Source: Gammaproteobacteria bacterium (GTDB taxonomy: Bacteria; Pseudomonadota; Gammaproteobacteria; Xanthomonadales; Marinicellaceae). Taken from it: DNA of 64,000 nucleotides. Shown one piece after another: positions 1-8,318 of this stretch. Below the pieces are notes generated by a model. That model did not search any database, was not told the origin of the DNA, and saw only the letters and a list, made by a program, of their open reading frames with translations. Numbering within the stretch: position 1 is the stretch's first letter; each line of letters opens with the position of its first letter. A program made the position numbers and the translations under genes. The stretch lies in assembly GCA_041395445.1 (NCBI GenBank), contig JAWLAO010000004.1, positions 186,001 through 250,000 of the forward strand, written 5' to 3'.

Positions 1-1003
1 TTCGACCAAAGACGTCATCAAATTTGGAATTATTTCGCAGAAAGGAATGGTTTACGGGGCTTTGATTTTTGGTTTTTTGGCACAGAATCAAATCTTTATG
101 ATGAAACTGATGACCTATCTGGATTTGTTTTTTACTATTCCTGATTTTACTAAAATCACTTTTGCAGAAGGTGTGATTTATGTGTCTGTCATCGGCTTGG
201 TAATGTTTGTATTTTTACAATTGATGTCCGTACTTTGGGCATTAATGAAGTTTTACCAATTTCAGATTGAAAAACAAACGGATCGTTTGCAAGCGAATAT
301 GGGCTTGTTATCAAAAGTATCTGCTACGATTCCGTTGAAAAAAATTCAACTTTATCGCATCAGCGAAAATCCGTTACATAAGTTTTTTAATGCCAGAACT
401 ATCACCATAGAAACAGCGGGTGGAGTGAATACCGATAAAAGCGGAATTGTCATGCGCTGGCTGGCTCCGATTATTAAAAAAGTCGATGTGGCATCATTTA
501 TCAGAAAAGTCGAGCCAAAAATCAAAATTGGTTTAGTTGATTGGCAATCTTTACCACATCGTGCATGGAAAAGAGTCTTTAAAAAAGGAATTTATCTCAG
601 TGTTTTGATATTGGTTGTTTTGCTAACTTTAGATAACCTTCCTTATTTTTCAATCAGAAATTATATTTGGTTTGTTTTTCCATTAACTTTACCTTTGGCA
701 TTTGTCTATGCAAAAAACTTTGTCAAAAAAACAGGGTATTATTTTGATGGTGACATCATTTGTTTCAAAAGCGGAGTTTGGTTTGGTAAACAAAGTTTTG
801 TGAAAATTAAAAAAATCCAAACTATTATGATTCATGAATCACCGTTTGATCGTAGAAACAAAATGGCAACGCTTGAGATTGATACTGCCGGTTCCAATTT
901 GCTGTTACACCATGTAAAAATTCCCTACTTGGAGTTGCATGATGCTTACCAAATAAGGAATTTTATAAATAACAAGCTACAATCCGAAGATTTTGATTGG
1001 TAA
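1..1003 (+). CDS. YdbT-like PH domain membrane protein (5'-truncated)
   Basis: The frame is already open at the window edge (codons run from base 2), so this is the C-terminal part of a gene that starts outside; the first internal ATG is at 47. Two hydrophobic pairs are visible, near residues 20-70 and 190-225 of the visible part, each followed by a basic, beta-rich stretch. The last stretch (YYFDGDIICFKSGVW onward) looks like a bacterial PH domain (bPH_2, PF03703). YdbT-type proteins are about 490 residues with repeated TM-pair/bPH_2 units and usually follow a small YdbS-type partner, which would lie off the left edge. Biochemical role is unknown in the family. Family call is fairly sure. 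Confidence 0.75.
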   Translation, partial: STKDVIKFGIISQKGMVYGALIFGFLAQNQIFMMKLMTYLDLFFTIPDFTKITFAEGVIYVSVIGLVMFVFLQLMSVLWALMKFYQFQIEKQTDRLQANMGLLSKVSATIPLKKIQLYRISENPLHKFFNARTITIETAGGVNTDKSGIVMRWLAPIIKKVDVASFIRKVEPKIKIGLVDWQSLPHRAWKRVFKKGIYLSVLILVVLLTLDNLPYFSIRNYIWFVFPLTLPLAFVYAKNFVKKTGYYFDGDIICFKSGVWFGKQSFVKIKKIQTIMIHESPFDRRNKMATLEIDTAGSNLLLHHVKIPYLELHDAYQIRNFINNKLQSEDFDW

Positions 1004-1016
1004 TAATTACTTTTAT

Positions 1017-1229
1017 TTAAGGGTGAACTCTCGACAATGAATGCGGTTGTATCCATCCCATATACATGGCAAAAATGATAAACATGAATAAAGCGAAACT
1101 AACTGCAATTCTAACAGTGAGAAAACGCACAGTATTTGTTCCCCTGCCTTTTTCCTTTATCAGATAAAACATCGCCAGACCGAGATTATAAATAATAAAA
1201 AGCAATACCAGAATAATAAAAATTTTCAT
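1017..1229 (-). CDS. DUF2909 small two-helix membrane protein
   Basis: This 70-residue protein has two hydrophobic helices, about residues 2-24 and 40-60, joined by a basic loop (KEKGRGTNT). Size and layout match the twin-transmembrane DUF2909 family (PF11137), common in Gammaproteobacteria and of unknown function. It starts 9 bases beyond the prc stop on the same strand, so it may be co-transcribed with prc. It is tail-to-tail with the ydbT-like gene. Confidence 0.65.
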   Translation of the reverse strand: MKIFIILVLLFIIYNLGLAMFYLIKEKGRGTNTVRFLTVRIAVSFALFMFIIFAMYMGWIQPHSLSRVHP

Positions 1230-1238
1230 TATTAAACC

Positions 1239-3416
1239 CTAGTTATTGCTGCCAAGCTCTGATGGTTTTTGTGAGTTTTCAGCTATTAATTTGCTTTTTT
1301 CCAATTCCAGCATGTCTGAAATAATTCTGGCTGCTTCTTTAAGGATAAAGTCTCCGTCAGGCTCTGAATTATTCTCAGACTCGGTTTCTTCATCGCTGAG
1401 ATCAATGGTTTCACCTTTCACATCATCTTCAGAATTATACAGAACCTTGACTAAGGTAATCGCAGGATCAAGGCTACCTTTAAGGATTTCTTCTCTTTGT
1501 TGTTTACGTTGTTTCTTTTTATCTTCTTGCTCGTCATTTTCCTGTTTTCGTTTACTTTCAGATAAGGAAACAGTGATGTCTTCCTTGAGCTCATTGTAAT
1601 AGTCATAATCTTCTTTAATAAAAGTGAACTCAGGGTTTAGTTCCTCTCTTTGCTCGTACTGTTTTCTCAAAACAGGAATAATTTGTGTTAAGTCTCCGGA
1701 CATATCATAATTTGAGCGTTTAATACTCGTCCATGGTAAAGCATTTTCGTATTCGCTTTCACCATAGCTGTCGGTACCGGCTCTGTCAGGAAATTGAATA
1801 TCAGGAATTACTCCACGATTTTGTGTGCTTCCGCCATTAATCCGGAAAAATTGAGATAATGTCAGTTTCAGTTGTCCCATTGGATGTTCATTGCTACTAC
1901 TGGCGTAATTTTGCAAAGGAATCAAACTTTGGACTGTACCTTTGCCGAAACTTCTTTCTCCGACAACAACAGCTCTGCCATAATCTTGCAACGCCGCCGC
2001 AAAAATCTCTGACGCAGATGCAGAAGCACGATTAATCAGAACAATAACCGGCTTATCCCATACCACCGATTTATCCATATCCCGATCAACCGAGATGTTT
2101 CCCCGAGAATTTTTAATTTGAACCACCGGCCCTTGCTCGATAAACAATCCTGTCAAGTCTCTCGCTTCAGTTAATGAACCACCACCATTGTCACGCAAAT
2201 CCATGATTAATGCTTCAACATTTTCTTTCTCAAGTTTGGAAAGAATTTTCTTAACGTCTTTGGTAGTGCTTCGAAAATCATCTTCGCCGTCAGCTTTTGC
2301 ATCAAAATCGAGATAAAAAGCAGGCAAGTTTATAACTCCAATTTTATGATTCTGGGCATCTGAATCGACTTCTAAAATTTGATACTGAGCTGCTTGTTCT
2401 TCCAGTTTTACTTTGTCACGAACAATCGCGATGATATGTGGCTTTGCATCGAGGCTTTCATCTTCTCCAATGACAGATAATCTGACAACCGTTCCTTTTT
2501 CACCGCGAATCTTTTCCACCACATCATCAGTTCTCCAACCAACAACATCAATAAAACTCCCGCTTTCTCCTTGTCCGACAGCAACAATTCGATCACCGCT
2601 TTTCAGTTCACCTTGCTTTTCCGCAGGGCCACCTTTAATGATTTTCATGATGGTGACATGTTCATCTTTTATTCCTAACAAAGCTCCAATGCCTTGTAGT
2701 GTCAAACTCATGTTTATCTTGAAATTTTCTGATGTTCTGGGAGCTAAATATGATGTATGTGGTTCAATCAAATTGGCATACGAATTCATAAATATCTGAA
2801 AGACATCTTCATTATTGGAGTCGGAGACCCTTTTGTCGATTTGTTCATATCTTTTTTTCAGAGTTTCTTTAATATCATCATCCTCTTTTCCGGCGAGCTT
2901 CAGATTCAGATAATCATTTTTAACTCTTTTTCTCCATAACTCATCCATGTCTTTTTCATTAGTGATTCGATCTTCATCCTCACGATTCCAGATATAGTCT
3001 TCATCAACAGTAAAATCGAAACCTTTTTCAAGGAGTTTGACAGCATACTCGGTTCTTTCCTGAATTCTTTGAACATAAAGAGTGAAGATTTTAAAAGCGA
3101 GTTCCACATCACCGGATTTGATGGCATCATCAACATCTAATTTGTATTTATTAAATTCTGCAATATCTTGTGCATAAAAATACACTTTGTTTGGATCAAG
3201 AATTTCAATATAGTTGTCGAGTATTTTTTGTGAAAAATCATCATCGAGTTTTATCGGTTTGTAGTGTAGTTGCTCCAGCAAACGAACTAACCAGCGACTG
3301 GTTTCTTTTTGATAAGGCTCAGGTTTTAAATCAACAGCTACGGGTTTTGCAAAGGAAACTCCGCAAACGATGAAAGCTAATAGTAATAAAACACTTTGAT
3401 TTAATTTGTTTCTCAT
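1239..3416 (-). CDS. prc: carboxy-terminal processing protease Prc (Tsp)
   Basis: Periplasmic S41 protease that degrades proteins from the C-terminus; in E. coli it processes FtsI and, with an adaptor, MepS. The 725-residue product has a signal peptide (MRNKLNQ...CGVSFA), an N-terminal helical domain, a PDZ domain at about 232-315, the S41 core, and a charged C-terminal region (DUF3340-like). The catalytic Ser-Lys pair is visible: the middle Ser of SASASEIF (about S467) and Lys of FGKGTVQ (about K492), with Asp of LQDYG between, at the same spacing as E. coli S430/D441/K455. I chose the ATG at 3416 because AAAGAGA precedes it and the signal peptide starts there; an in-frame ATG 45 bases upstream has no ribosome site. 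Confidence 0.95.
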   Translation of the reverse strand: MRNKLNQSVLLLLAFIVCGVSFAKPVAVDLKPEPYQKETSRWLVRLLEQLHYKPIKLDDDFSQKILDNYIEILDPNKVYFYAQDIAEFNKYKLDVDDAIKSGDVELAFKIFTLYVQRIQERTEYAVKLLEKGFDFTVDEDYIWNREDEDRITNEKDMDELWRKRVKNDYLNLKLAGKEDDDIKETLKKRYEQIDKRVSDSNNEDVFQIFMNSYANLIEPHTSYLAPRTSENFKINMSLTLQGIGALLGIKDEHVTIMKIIKGGPAEKQGELKSGDRIVAVGQGESGSFIDVVGWRTDDVVEKIRGEKGTVVRLSVIGEDESLDAKPHIIAIVRDKVKLEEQAAQYQILEVDSDAQNHKIGVINLPAFYLDFDAKADGEDDFRSTTKDVKKILSKLEKENVEALIMDLRDNGGGSLTEARDLTGLFIEQGPVVQIKNSRGNISVDRDMDKSVVWDKPVIVLINRASASASEIFAAALQDYGRAVVVGERSFGKGTVQSLIPLQNYASSSNEHPMGQLKLTLSQFFRINGGSTQNRGVIPDIQFPDRAGTDSYGESEYENALPWTSIKRSNYDMSGDLTQIIPVLRKQYEQREELNPEFTFIKEDYDYYNELKEDITVSLSESKRKQENDEQEDKKKQRKQQREEILKGSLDPAITLVKVLYNSEDDVKGETIDLSDEETESENNSEPDGDFILKEAARIISDMLELEKSKLIAENSQKPSELGSNN

Positions 3417-3659
3417 AATTTTCTCTTTGAACTTTTTCTCAAACATTCTGACTAACTGCATGATTTGATAATATATCTCAATCTGTCATAAAACAAGACT
3501 TGATATTCGCATGAATTAAAAAATATGACAATAGGAGATTGTAAGGGTTTCATTTTTATGTAAATTTAATGTCATTTCAGTGATTTACTTGAAATCATTG
3601 GCTTCAAGCCTTACCTTACCGAACAAAATTTATTTACGTTTCCAAATGGAGAAATTTAT

Positions 3660-4373
3660 ATGAGAAAAACTGTAACAAGTTTATTGGCAGGAACTGTTTT
3701 GATGACTTCAGCTACTTTTGCAGCTGATTTGGATTCTGACTTACAAAAAAGAAATTACATGATTGGTTCTGACGTTGGAGCCTATATCAAGAAAAGTGGT
3801 ATGGAGTTTGATACTGACTCTTTTGTTGCCGGTGTTAAAGATGCTATTGCCGGTGGAGATTTGCAATTAAATGCAGAGCAGATTGCTGAAATTCGTAAAG
3901 CTCTTCAAGAAGAGCAAAGAGCTGCTGCTGAGAAACAACGTGCTGAAATGATGGCAAAGCTGGAAGAAGACAAAGTCAAAAACCTGGAATTAGGCAAAGC
4001 ATTTATGGACAAAAAAGCCAAAGAAAAAGGCGTTATGAGTACAGAATCAGGCATGCTTTATGAAGTTGTTGAACAAGGTGATGGTGCAAAACCAAGTTCC
4101 GCGAACTCAACTGTTGTGGTTCATTATACAGGTACTTTAATTGATGGAACTGAATTCGACAGCTCTGTGAAAAGAGGCCAACCAGCTACTTTTGCTTTGA
4201 ATCAAGTCATAAAAGGCTGGACAGAAGGTCTGCAATTGATGAATGCCGGTTCAAAATATCGTTTCTACATTCCACCTGAAATGGCTTATGGTTCTGATGC
4301 TCGCCCAGGCAGCCCAATCGGACCAAACAGCACATTGATTTTTGATGTGGAATTGATTGAAGTTAAAGAATAA
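3660..4373 (+). CDS. fkpA: FKBP-type peptidyl-prolyl isomerase (FkpA/Mip-like)
   Basis: Periplasmic prolyl isomerase and chaperone of 237 residues. It has a signal peptide ending TFAAD, an N-terminal helical dimerisation domain (about 25-120) with a long Glu/Lys-rich helix, and a C-terminal FKBP domain (about 130-236) with VVVHYTGTLIDGTEFDSS, GWTEGLQLM and YIPPEMAYG, the usual active-site stretches. Domain order and length match FkpA and Mip. GGAG lies 8-12 bases before the ATG, and an intrinsic terminator follows, so it is probably a single-gene transcript. Confidence 0.93.
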   Translation: MRKTVTSLLAGTVLMTSATFAADLDSDLQKRNYMIGSDVGAYIKKSGMEFDTDSFVAGVKDAIAGGDLQLNAEQIAEIRKALQEEQRAAAEKQRAEMMAKLEEDKVKNLELGKAFMDKKAKEKGVMSTESGMLYEVVEQGDGAKPSSANSTVVVHYTGTLIDGTEFDSSVKRGQPATFALNQVIKGWTEGLQLMNAGSKYRFYIPPEMAYGSDARPGSPIGPNSTLIFDVELIEVKE

Positions 4374-4397
4374 TTTAATTTCTCAGGAAGTAAAATT

Positions 4398-4427
4398 AAA
4401 AGCCACCAATTTGGTGGCTTTTTTATT
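4398..4427 (+). terminator. intrinsic terminator after fkpA
   Basis: AAAAGCCACC and GGTGGCTTTT form a 10-bp stem with a five-base loop, followed by TTTT. It lies 25 bases past the fkpA stop. Being nearly symmetric, it may also stop the convergent PqqD-like transcript. Confidence 0.85.
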
Positions 4428-4443
4428 GCGTCAAGTTTTACGT

Positions 4444-4704
4444 CTAACCCTCGAAAACAATATTCTTTTCAATTAACTGCTGTAAGAATAGTTGGTAGTC
4501 TTCCTCAGCTTGATGGTTTGAAACATCATAATTTTCAACCAGCTTCTGAACAATGCTTTCAGATGTTTCGCCTTGGGAAAGCAACTGAAAAATATGACAG
4601 GAGGTTTCATCCAACTCATAATACATACCGGTTTTGGGTTCCAGCAGTAAAATTTTGCCATCTTCGACAGGCGTTTTTAAAACTTTTGGATTGATTTGGT
4701 ACAT
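4444..4704 (-). CDS. PqqD-like peptide chaperone domain protein
   Basis: An 86-residue protein with the PqqD fold signature: an N-terminal beta region (EDGKILLLEPKTGMYYELDETS) followed by helices (IFQLLSQGETSESIVQKL and an acidic C-terminal helix). In known systems PqqD-family proteins present a leader peptide to a radical SAM or other modifying enzyme. No modifying enzyme or precursor peptide gene is visible nearby, so this is an orphan and its partner is unknown. It is convergent with fkpA. Confidence 0.7.
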   Translation of the reverse strand: MYQINPKVLKTPVEDGKILLLEPKTGMYYELDETSCHIFQLLSQGETSESIVQKLVENYDVSNHQAEEDYQLFLQQLIEKNIVFEG

Positions 4705-4766
4705 CGACCTATATTATTCAGCTTAATAAATAAGCTGATAATCTTATCCGTTCTTTTCAGAATGGT

Positions 4767-5420
4767 CTAGAGCCCTTCGACAAATTTTGCTCTTTTATCC
4801 GAATTCATTTCCAACAACTTGAGGGTTAAATCGTGCCTTTGTTTAGGATTCATGTCCTTCATGTGTGCTCTGAGTTTTTTCCTTTGTTCAGGTTGTAAAC
4901 TTTGCATCATTTCGATAATTGGCTTTCTTTTTTCGATATCGAATTGATTGACGAATTCTTTTCTTTGTTGTTGATTTTGAAAGCGTTTGAATGCTTTTTT
5001 ACGTTGTTCCGGAGGCATCTGCTGAAATCTGTTGCGCAAATTTTCTCTGCGTTCCGGAGGTAAATCCTTAAACTTTTCATGAGCCTGCTTTAAACGCTGT
5101 CTTTGTTCCGGTGGTAGGTTTTTGATTCTTTCCATGCGTTTTTTTAATTTTTCCCTTTCTTCGGGTGGAAGGTTCTTAAAGCGGTTAAGTTTTTGCTCGG
5201 ATTCCTTTTTCTCAACAGGACTCATAGCAATCCATTTATCGGTATTTGCGACCAGTTTCTTCTTGGTTTCATCATCCAGCTCATTCCAACTGCTTTCAAA
5301 GGGTAATAAAAGTTTTTGTTGTTCGTCACTTAATTCTTTCCATTGAGGTTGAGAGAAAGCGGATAAGCTGCAAAGTGATAAAATGATAGCTAATTTGTAA
5401 TTGTAAAATTTCATTTTCAT
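4767..5420 (-). CDS. DUF3106 secreted repeat protein
   Basis: 217 residues with an N-terminal signal sequence (MKMKFYNYKLAIILSLCSLSAFS) followed by tandem 15-18-residue amphipathic repeats of the form F-x-x-LPPE-x-R-x-x-L-x-x-R, repeated at least four times and then more loosely as QPEQRKKL and NPKQRHDL. This matches DUF3106, often the last gene of an ECF sigma operon in beta- and gammaproteobacteria, as here. The repeats resemble the LTXXQ-rich helices of CpxP/Spy chaperones, but a chaperone role is only an inference. Starts at 5420 or 5414 fit the signal peptide best; an upstream ATG at 5450 would overlap the preceding gene by 20 bases. Confidence 0.72.
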   Translation of the reverse strand: MKMKFYNYKLAIILSLCSLSAFSQPQWKELSDEQQKLLLPFESSWNELDDETKKKLVANTDKWIAMSPVEKKESEQKLNRFKNLPPEEREKLKKRMERIKNLPPEQRQRLKQAHEKFKDLPPERRENLRNRFQQMPPEQRKKAFKRFQNQQQRKEFVNQFDIEKRKPIIEMMQSLQPEQRKKLRAHMKDMNPKQRHDLTLKLLEMNSDKRAKFVEGL

Positions 5421-5430
5421 ATTCAATCGG

Positions 5431-5781
5431 TTAGATAGTGGATAAGTCATCTTCTGAGCTTAACCACTCGTAAAATTCTAAATCTTCAACCAGTTCCATT
5501 TGGTCAATCATATCCATCTCTTGCACAATGCTGAGAGCTTGTTGATCATTAATCTGTAACGGAACACTGTTACTAAGCAACAAAGGCAAAATAATATAAG
5601 CTGCAAGAGCTGCCATTGCTGTAACCGGCATCAGCCAAAATCGGGATAAATCAAAAAAACGAGTTTTTTGTGTAAGGGCTTTTTGTCTGGACTCCCTCAG
5701 ATTGTCAGAAATGTGAGAATCTAAGTTTTTAGTTTCTGTATTAATGATTTCATCAGTTAGTTGGTTTAATTTTTTATCCAT
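5431..5781 (-). CDS. DUF3619-like single-pass protein, probable anti-sigma partner
   Basis: A 116-residue protein with a polar N-terminal half, one hydrophobic helix near residues 52-70 (MPVTAMAALAAYIILPLLL), and an acidic tail (DMIDQMELVEDLEFYEWLSSEDD). Its start overlaps the sigma factor stop by 8 bases, with GAGGA about 8 bases upstream inside the sigma gene, so translation is probably coupled. Position between an ECF sigma factor and a DUF3106 gene and the single-membrane-span topology are typical of DUF3619 proteins, thought to restrain the sigma factor. The anti-sigma role is inferred from context. Confidence 0.6.
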   Translation of the reverse strand: MDKKLNQLTDEIINTETKNLDSHISDNLRESRQKALTQKTRFFDLSRFWLMPVTAMAALAAYIILPLLLSNSVPLQINDQQALSIVQEMDMIDQMELVEDLEFYEWLSSEDDLSTI

Positions 5782-6355
5782 TGTAAGAATCCTCATTAAA
5801 TTCGATTTGTGTTCTGATTTGTTGTAAAGCACGGAACAAGTGCGTTTTTACACTTCCTTGCGAACATTTCATTGATTTAGCTGTGTCTTCGACACTCAAA
5901 CCTTCCCATATCCTGCAAATAAATGCCTGAAGTTGGCGAGTTGGTAAATTATTTAATGTATTTTGTAGTGACTGCATCTGTTGTTGATAATCCAGTTTTT
6001 GTAATATAGGAATTTCATTGTCCTCGACAGCTTGGTCAATGACGTTATCTTCTTCCTCATTATGAAAAAAACTGAATAGTGACTTTCTTTGAGTATTCTT
6101 GCGATGAAAGTCAGTAATGCGATTGTGTAACATCCGATAAAACAGTGATGCCCAGTCTGAAAAATCTTTTTTGCGGTATTTTTCGACAAATTTAATCATC
6201 ACATCCTGTACCACATCCAATGCATCATCAGGGTTTTTCAAAGACATGTTGGCAATCACATAGGCTTTCTTTTCGTTTTCAACAAAAAATTGATTCAGTT
6301 GCAATGTGTTATCCATTGGTTGAGTCTTTGAAGTTGCAATCGCTGTTGTTATCAT
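5774..6355 (-). CDS. ECF-type RNA polymerase sigma factor
   Basis: 193 residues with sigma-70 region 2 (DALDVVQDVMIKFVEKYR...WLFYRMLHNRITDFHRK-type) and region 4 helix-turn-helix (LSVEDTAKSMKCSQGSVKTHLFRALQ). The acidic linker between regions 2 and 4 is somewhat long. It heads an operon with the DUF3619-like and DUF3106 genes, suggesting an envelope-related regulon controlled by the membrane partner. An in-frame ATG at 6316 is an alternative start; neither start has a strong ribosome site. Confidence 0.85.
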   Translation of the reverse strand: MITTAIATSKTQPMDNTLQLNQFFVENEKKAYVIANMSLKNPDDALDVVQDVMIKFVEKYRKKDFSDWASLFYRMLHNRITDFHRKNTQRKSLFSFFHNEEEDNVIDQAVEDNEIPILQKLDYQQQMQSLQNTLNNLPTRQLQAFICRIWEGLSVEDTAKSMKCSQGSVKTHLFRALQQIRTQIEFNEDSYNG

Positions 6356-6444
6356 TTCATTCAGTTATATTAGCATAATTGATGGCATGCTAACTAAACG
6401 AATTTATCTTACAATGGTTGACTTGAAAGTTGAAAATTATTTTC

Positions 6445-7569
6445 TTAGCGAATTTCAGGCAAGCGTTCAACTGTCTGAATTTGTTTTTCAAAAGGCTGTC
6501 CCTGACTATAACCTTTAATTGTTAGAATTTGTCCGGGTTTCGATTGAGCAATAAGCTCTTTGTAGTGTTTTTCATTCTTGATTTCCTCCTCATTAACATG
6601 AGTGAGAATATCTCCTTGTTTTAACCCTACTTCCAGAGCAGGCGAATCTCTGTATACTCCATAAACCAAAACACCTTTTTCAGGTTTGATGATGCGTGAA
6701 CGATAATATCGTTGCGGATTGTACAAGGCGACGCCAATCCAGCCTCTTAAAACCTTACCATTTTTGACAATTTCCTTAATAATTAGACGTGTTGCATTAG
6801 AAGGAATTGCAAAGTTGATTCCCTGAGCACCATTTTGATTGAAAGTGGCTGTACTAATACCAACAACTTCTCCATTGGTATTAATAAGAGCACCTCCGGA
6901 ATTTCCTTCGTTAATTGCAGCATCCGTTTGGATAAAGTTTTCAATAGTACTGACATCGATACCACTTCGTCCTTTCGCACTGATTATCCCTAACGATACA
7001 CTCTGGCTTAAACCATAAGGACTTCCAACAGCCATGACGATATCCCCGGTTTGAGTTTGATCGGAGTCCGCAAATCTTGCCGGTGAAAGATTGAGAGCTT
7101 CGATTTTCAAAACCGCAATGTCTGTATCAATGTCAGAGCCAATCACACTGCCTTCAAGCAATGTGTCATCCCAAAGGGATACAATGATTTTCGTAGCATT
7201 ATTAATCACATGATAATTGGTAACAATATAACCATCTGCGGTCATTATCACGCCTGAGCCCAAATATTGCTGAGTGATTGATTGTGGAACGAGTGAACTG
7301 TATCCCATCAGTCTTTTCATTGCAGGATTTAAATCAACCTCTCTTTCACTCTGTGCATAAATACTAACAACTGATGGAGCAATTTTATTGACAGCCGGAG
7401 CGTAACTGGTCGGGGTTAATGTTGGGTTAACAGATGCAGAGTTATTGTTATTTAATAACTCAGGTTTAAAAAAGACAATTAAAAAACCGAGTGCCAACCC
7501 TACAAGAATTGACTGAAAAATAAATTTGGCTGCTGACTTAATGTCTTTCATAAAAAATCGGATTGGCAA
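6445..7569 (-). CDS. degS: DegS/HtrA-type membrane-anchored serine protease
   Basis: S1C-family periplasmic protease of 374 residues with an N-terminal anchor helix (about 13-35), a trypsin-like domain with catalytic triad H120 (VTNYHVI), D150 (DTDIAVLKI) and S224 (EGNSGGALIN), and a single PDZ domain at about 290-365. One anchor plus one PDZ is the DegS/AlgW layout; E. coli DegS (355 aa) cleaves RseA to release sigma-E after sensing misfolded outer-membrane proteins. It is divergent from petABC, with 155 bases between. Whether it cleaves an RseA here cannot be seen from this window. Confidence 0.85.
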   Translation of the reverse strand: MPIRFFMKDIKSAAKFIFQSILVGLALGFLIVFFKPELLNNNNSASVNPTLTPTSYAPAVNKIAPSVVSIYAQSEREVDLNPAMKRLMGYSSLVPQSITQQYLGSGVIMTADGYIVTNYHVINNATKIIVSLWDDTLLEGSVIGSDIDTDIAVLKIEALNLSPARFADSDQTQTGDIVMAVGSPYGLSQSVSLGIISAKGRSGIDVSTIENFIQTDAAINEGNSGGALINTNGEVVGISTATFNQNGAQGINFAIPSNATRLIIKEIVKNGKVLRGWIGVALYNPQRYYRSRIIKPEKGVLVYGVYRDSPALEVGLKQGDILTHVNEEEIKNEKHYKELIAQSKPGQILTIKGYSQGQPFEKQIQTVERLPEIR

Positions 7570-7724
7570 TTAACTGTAAGTATGCATTTTCTTTGTTAAT
7601 TCAAGGTTAAATCTAAAATTTGTCTATATTAGAATAATTGAATACATCTTTATGTGTTAAATGAGTTAATTTTAGAGTAAAATTTGCGGGTTAAATTCAA
7701 ATAAAAAAGTAGGAGTGAGTAATA

Positions 7725-8318
7725 ATGACTGATAAAGTCAATGAAAGTCGCAGAAATCTGCTTATTGGCACTTCTGTTGTGGGAGTGGTGGGTGCTGCTT
7801 TCGCTGCGGTTCCTTTTATCAAGTCCTGGCTTCCCAGTGAAAGGGCAAAATCAGCAGGTGGACCTGTTGAGGCGGATTTTTCCAAACTGGAAATGGGCCA
7901 AAAAATGCAGGTTATGTGGAGAGGTCAGCCAATTTTTATCGTTAAACGCGATAAGACATTGTTAAACACACTTCCCGGTCTTGCAGATCGATTAAAAGAT
8001 CCGGATTCCGAAAACAGCATTCAACCTGAGTATGCAAAAAATCTTCACCGTTCCAGAAAAGAAGAACTTTTGGTTATGGTTGGAATTTGTACGCATTTGG
8101 GTTGTTCACCAAAATTCTATCCTGAAATAGTCCCTCAAGCATTTGATAGTCAATGGAAAGGTGGCTTCTATTGCCCTTGCCATAACTCCAGATTTGACAT
8201 CTCCGGCAGGGTATTCAGTGGATCTCCGGCAGGAACTAATTTGGTTATTCCTCCTTATGCTTTTCTTGATGAAAACAGACTGATTGTTGGTGTTGAAAAA
8301 ATTGAGGGAGAGGCATAA
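7725..8318 (+). CDS. petA: ubiquinol-cytochrome c reductase Rieske iron-sulfur subunit
   Basis: Rieske subunit of the cytochrome bc1 complex, moving electrons from ubiquinol to cytochrome c1. The 197-residue protein has an N-terminal arginine pair (ESRRNLLIG, Tat-like) and an anchor helix at about 12-32. The 2Fe-2S ligands lie in CTHLGC (C122, H124) and CPCHNS (C150, H153), with C127 and C152 in the disulfide positions. The usual CPCHGS box has Asn for Gly here. AGGAGTGAG lies just upstream of the ATG. The stop overlaps the petB start (TAATG). Confidence 0.96.
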   Translation: MTDKVNESRRNLLIGTSVVGVVGAAFAAVPFIKSWLPSERAKSAGGPVEADFSKLEMGQKMQVMWRGQPIFIVKRDKTLLNTLPGLADRLKDPDSENSIQPEYAKNLHRSRKEELLVMVGICTHLGCSPKFYPEIVPQAFDSQWKGGFYCPCHNSRFDISGRVFSGSPAGTNLVIPPYAFLDENRLIVGVEKIEGEA

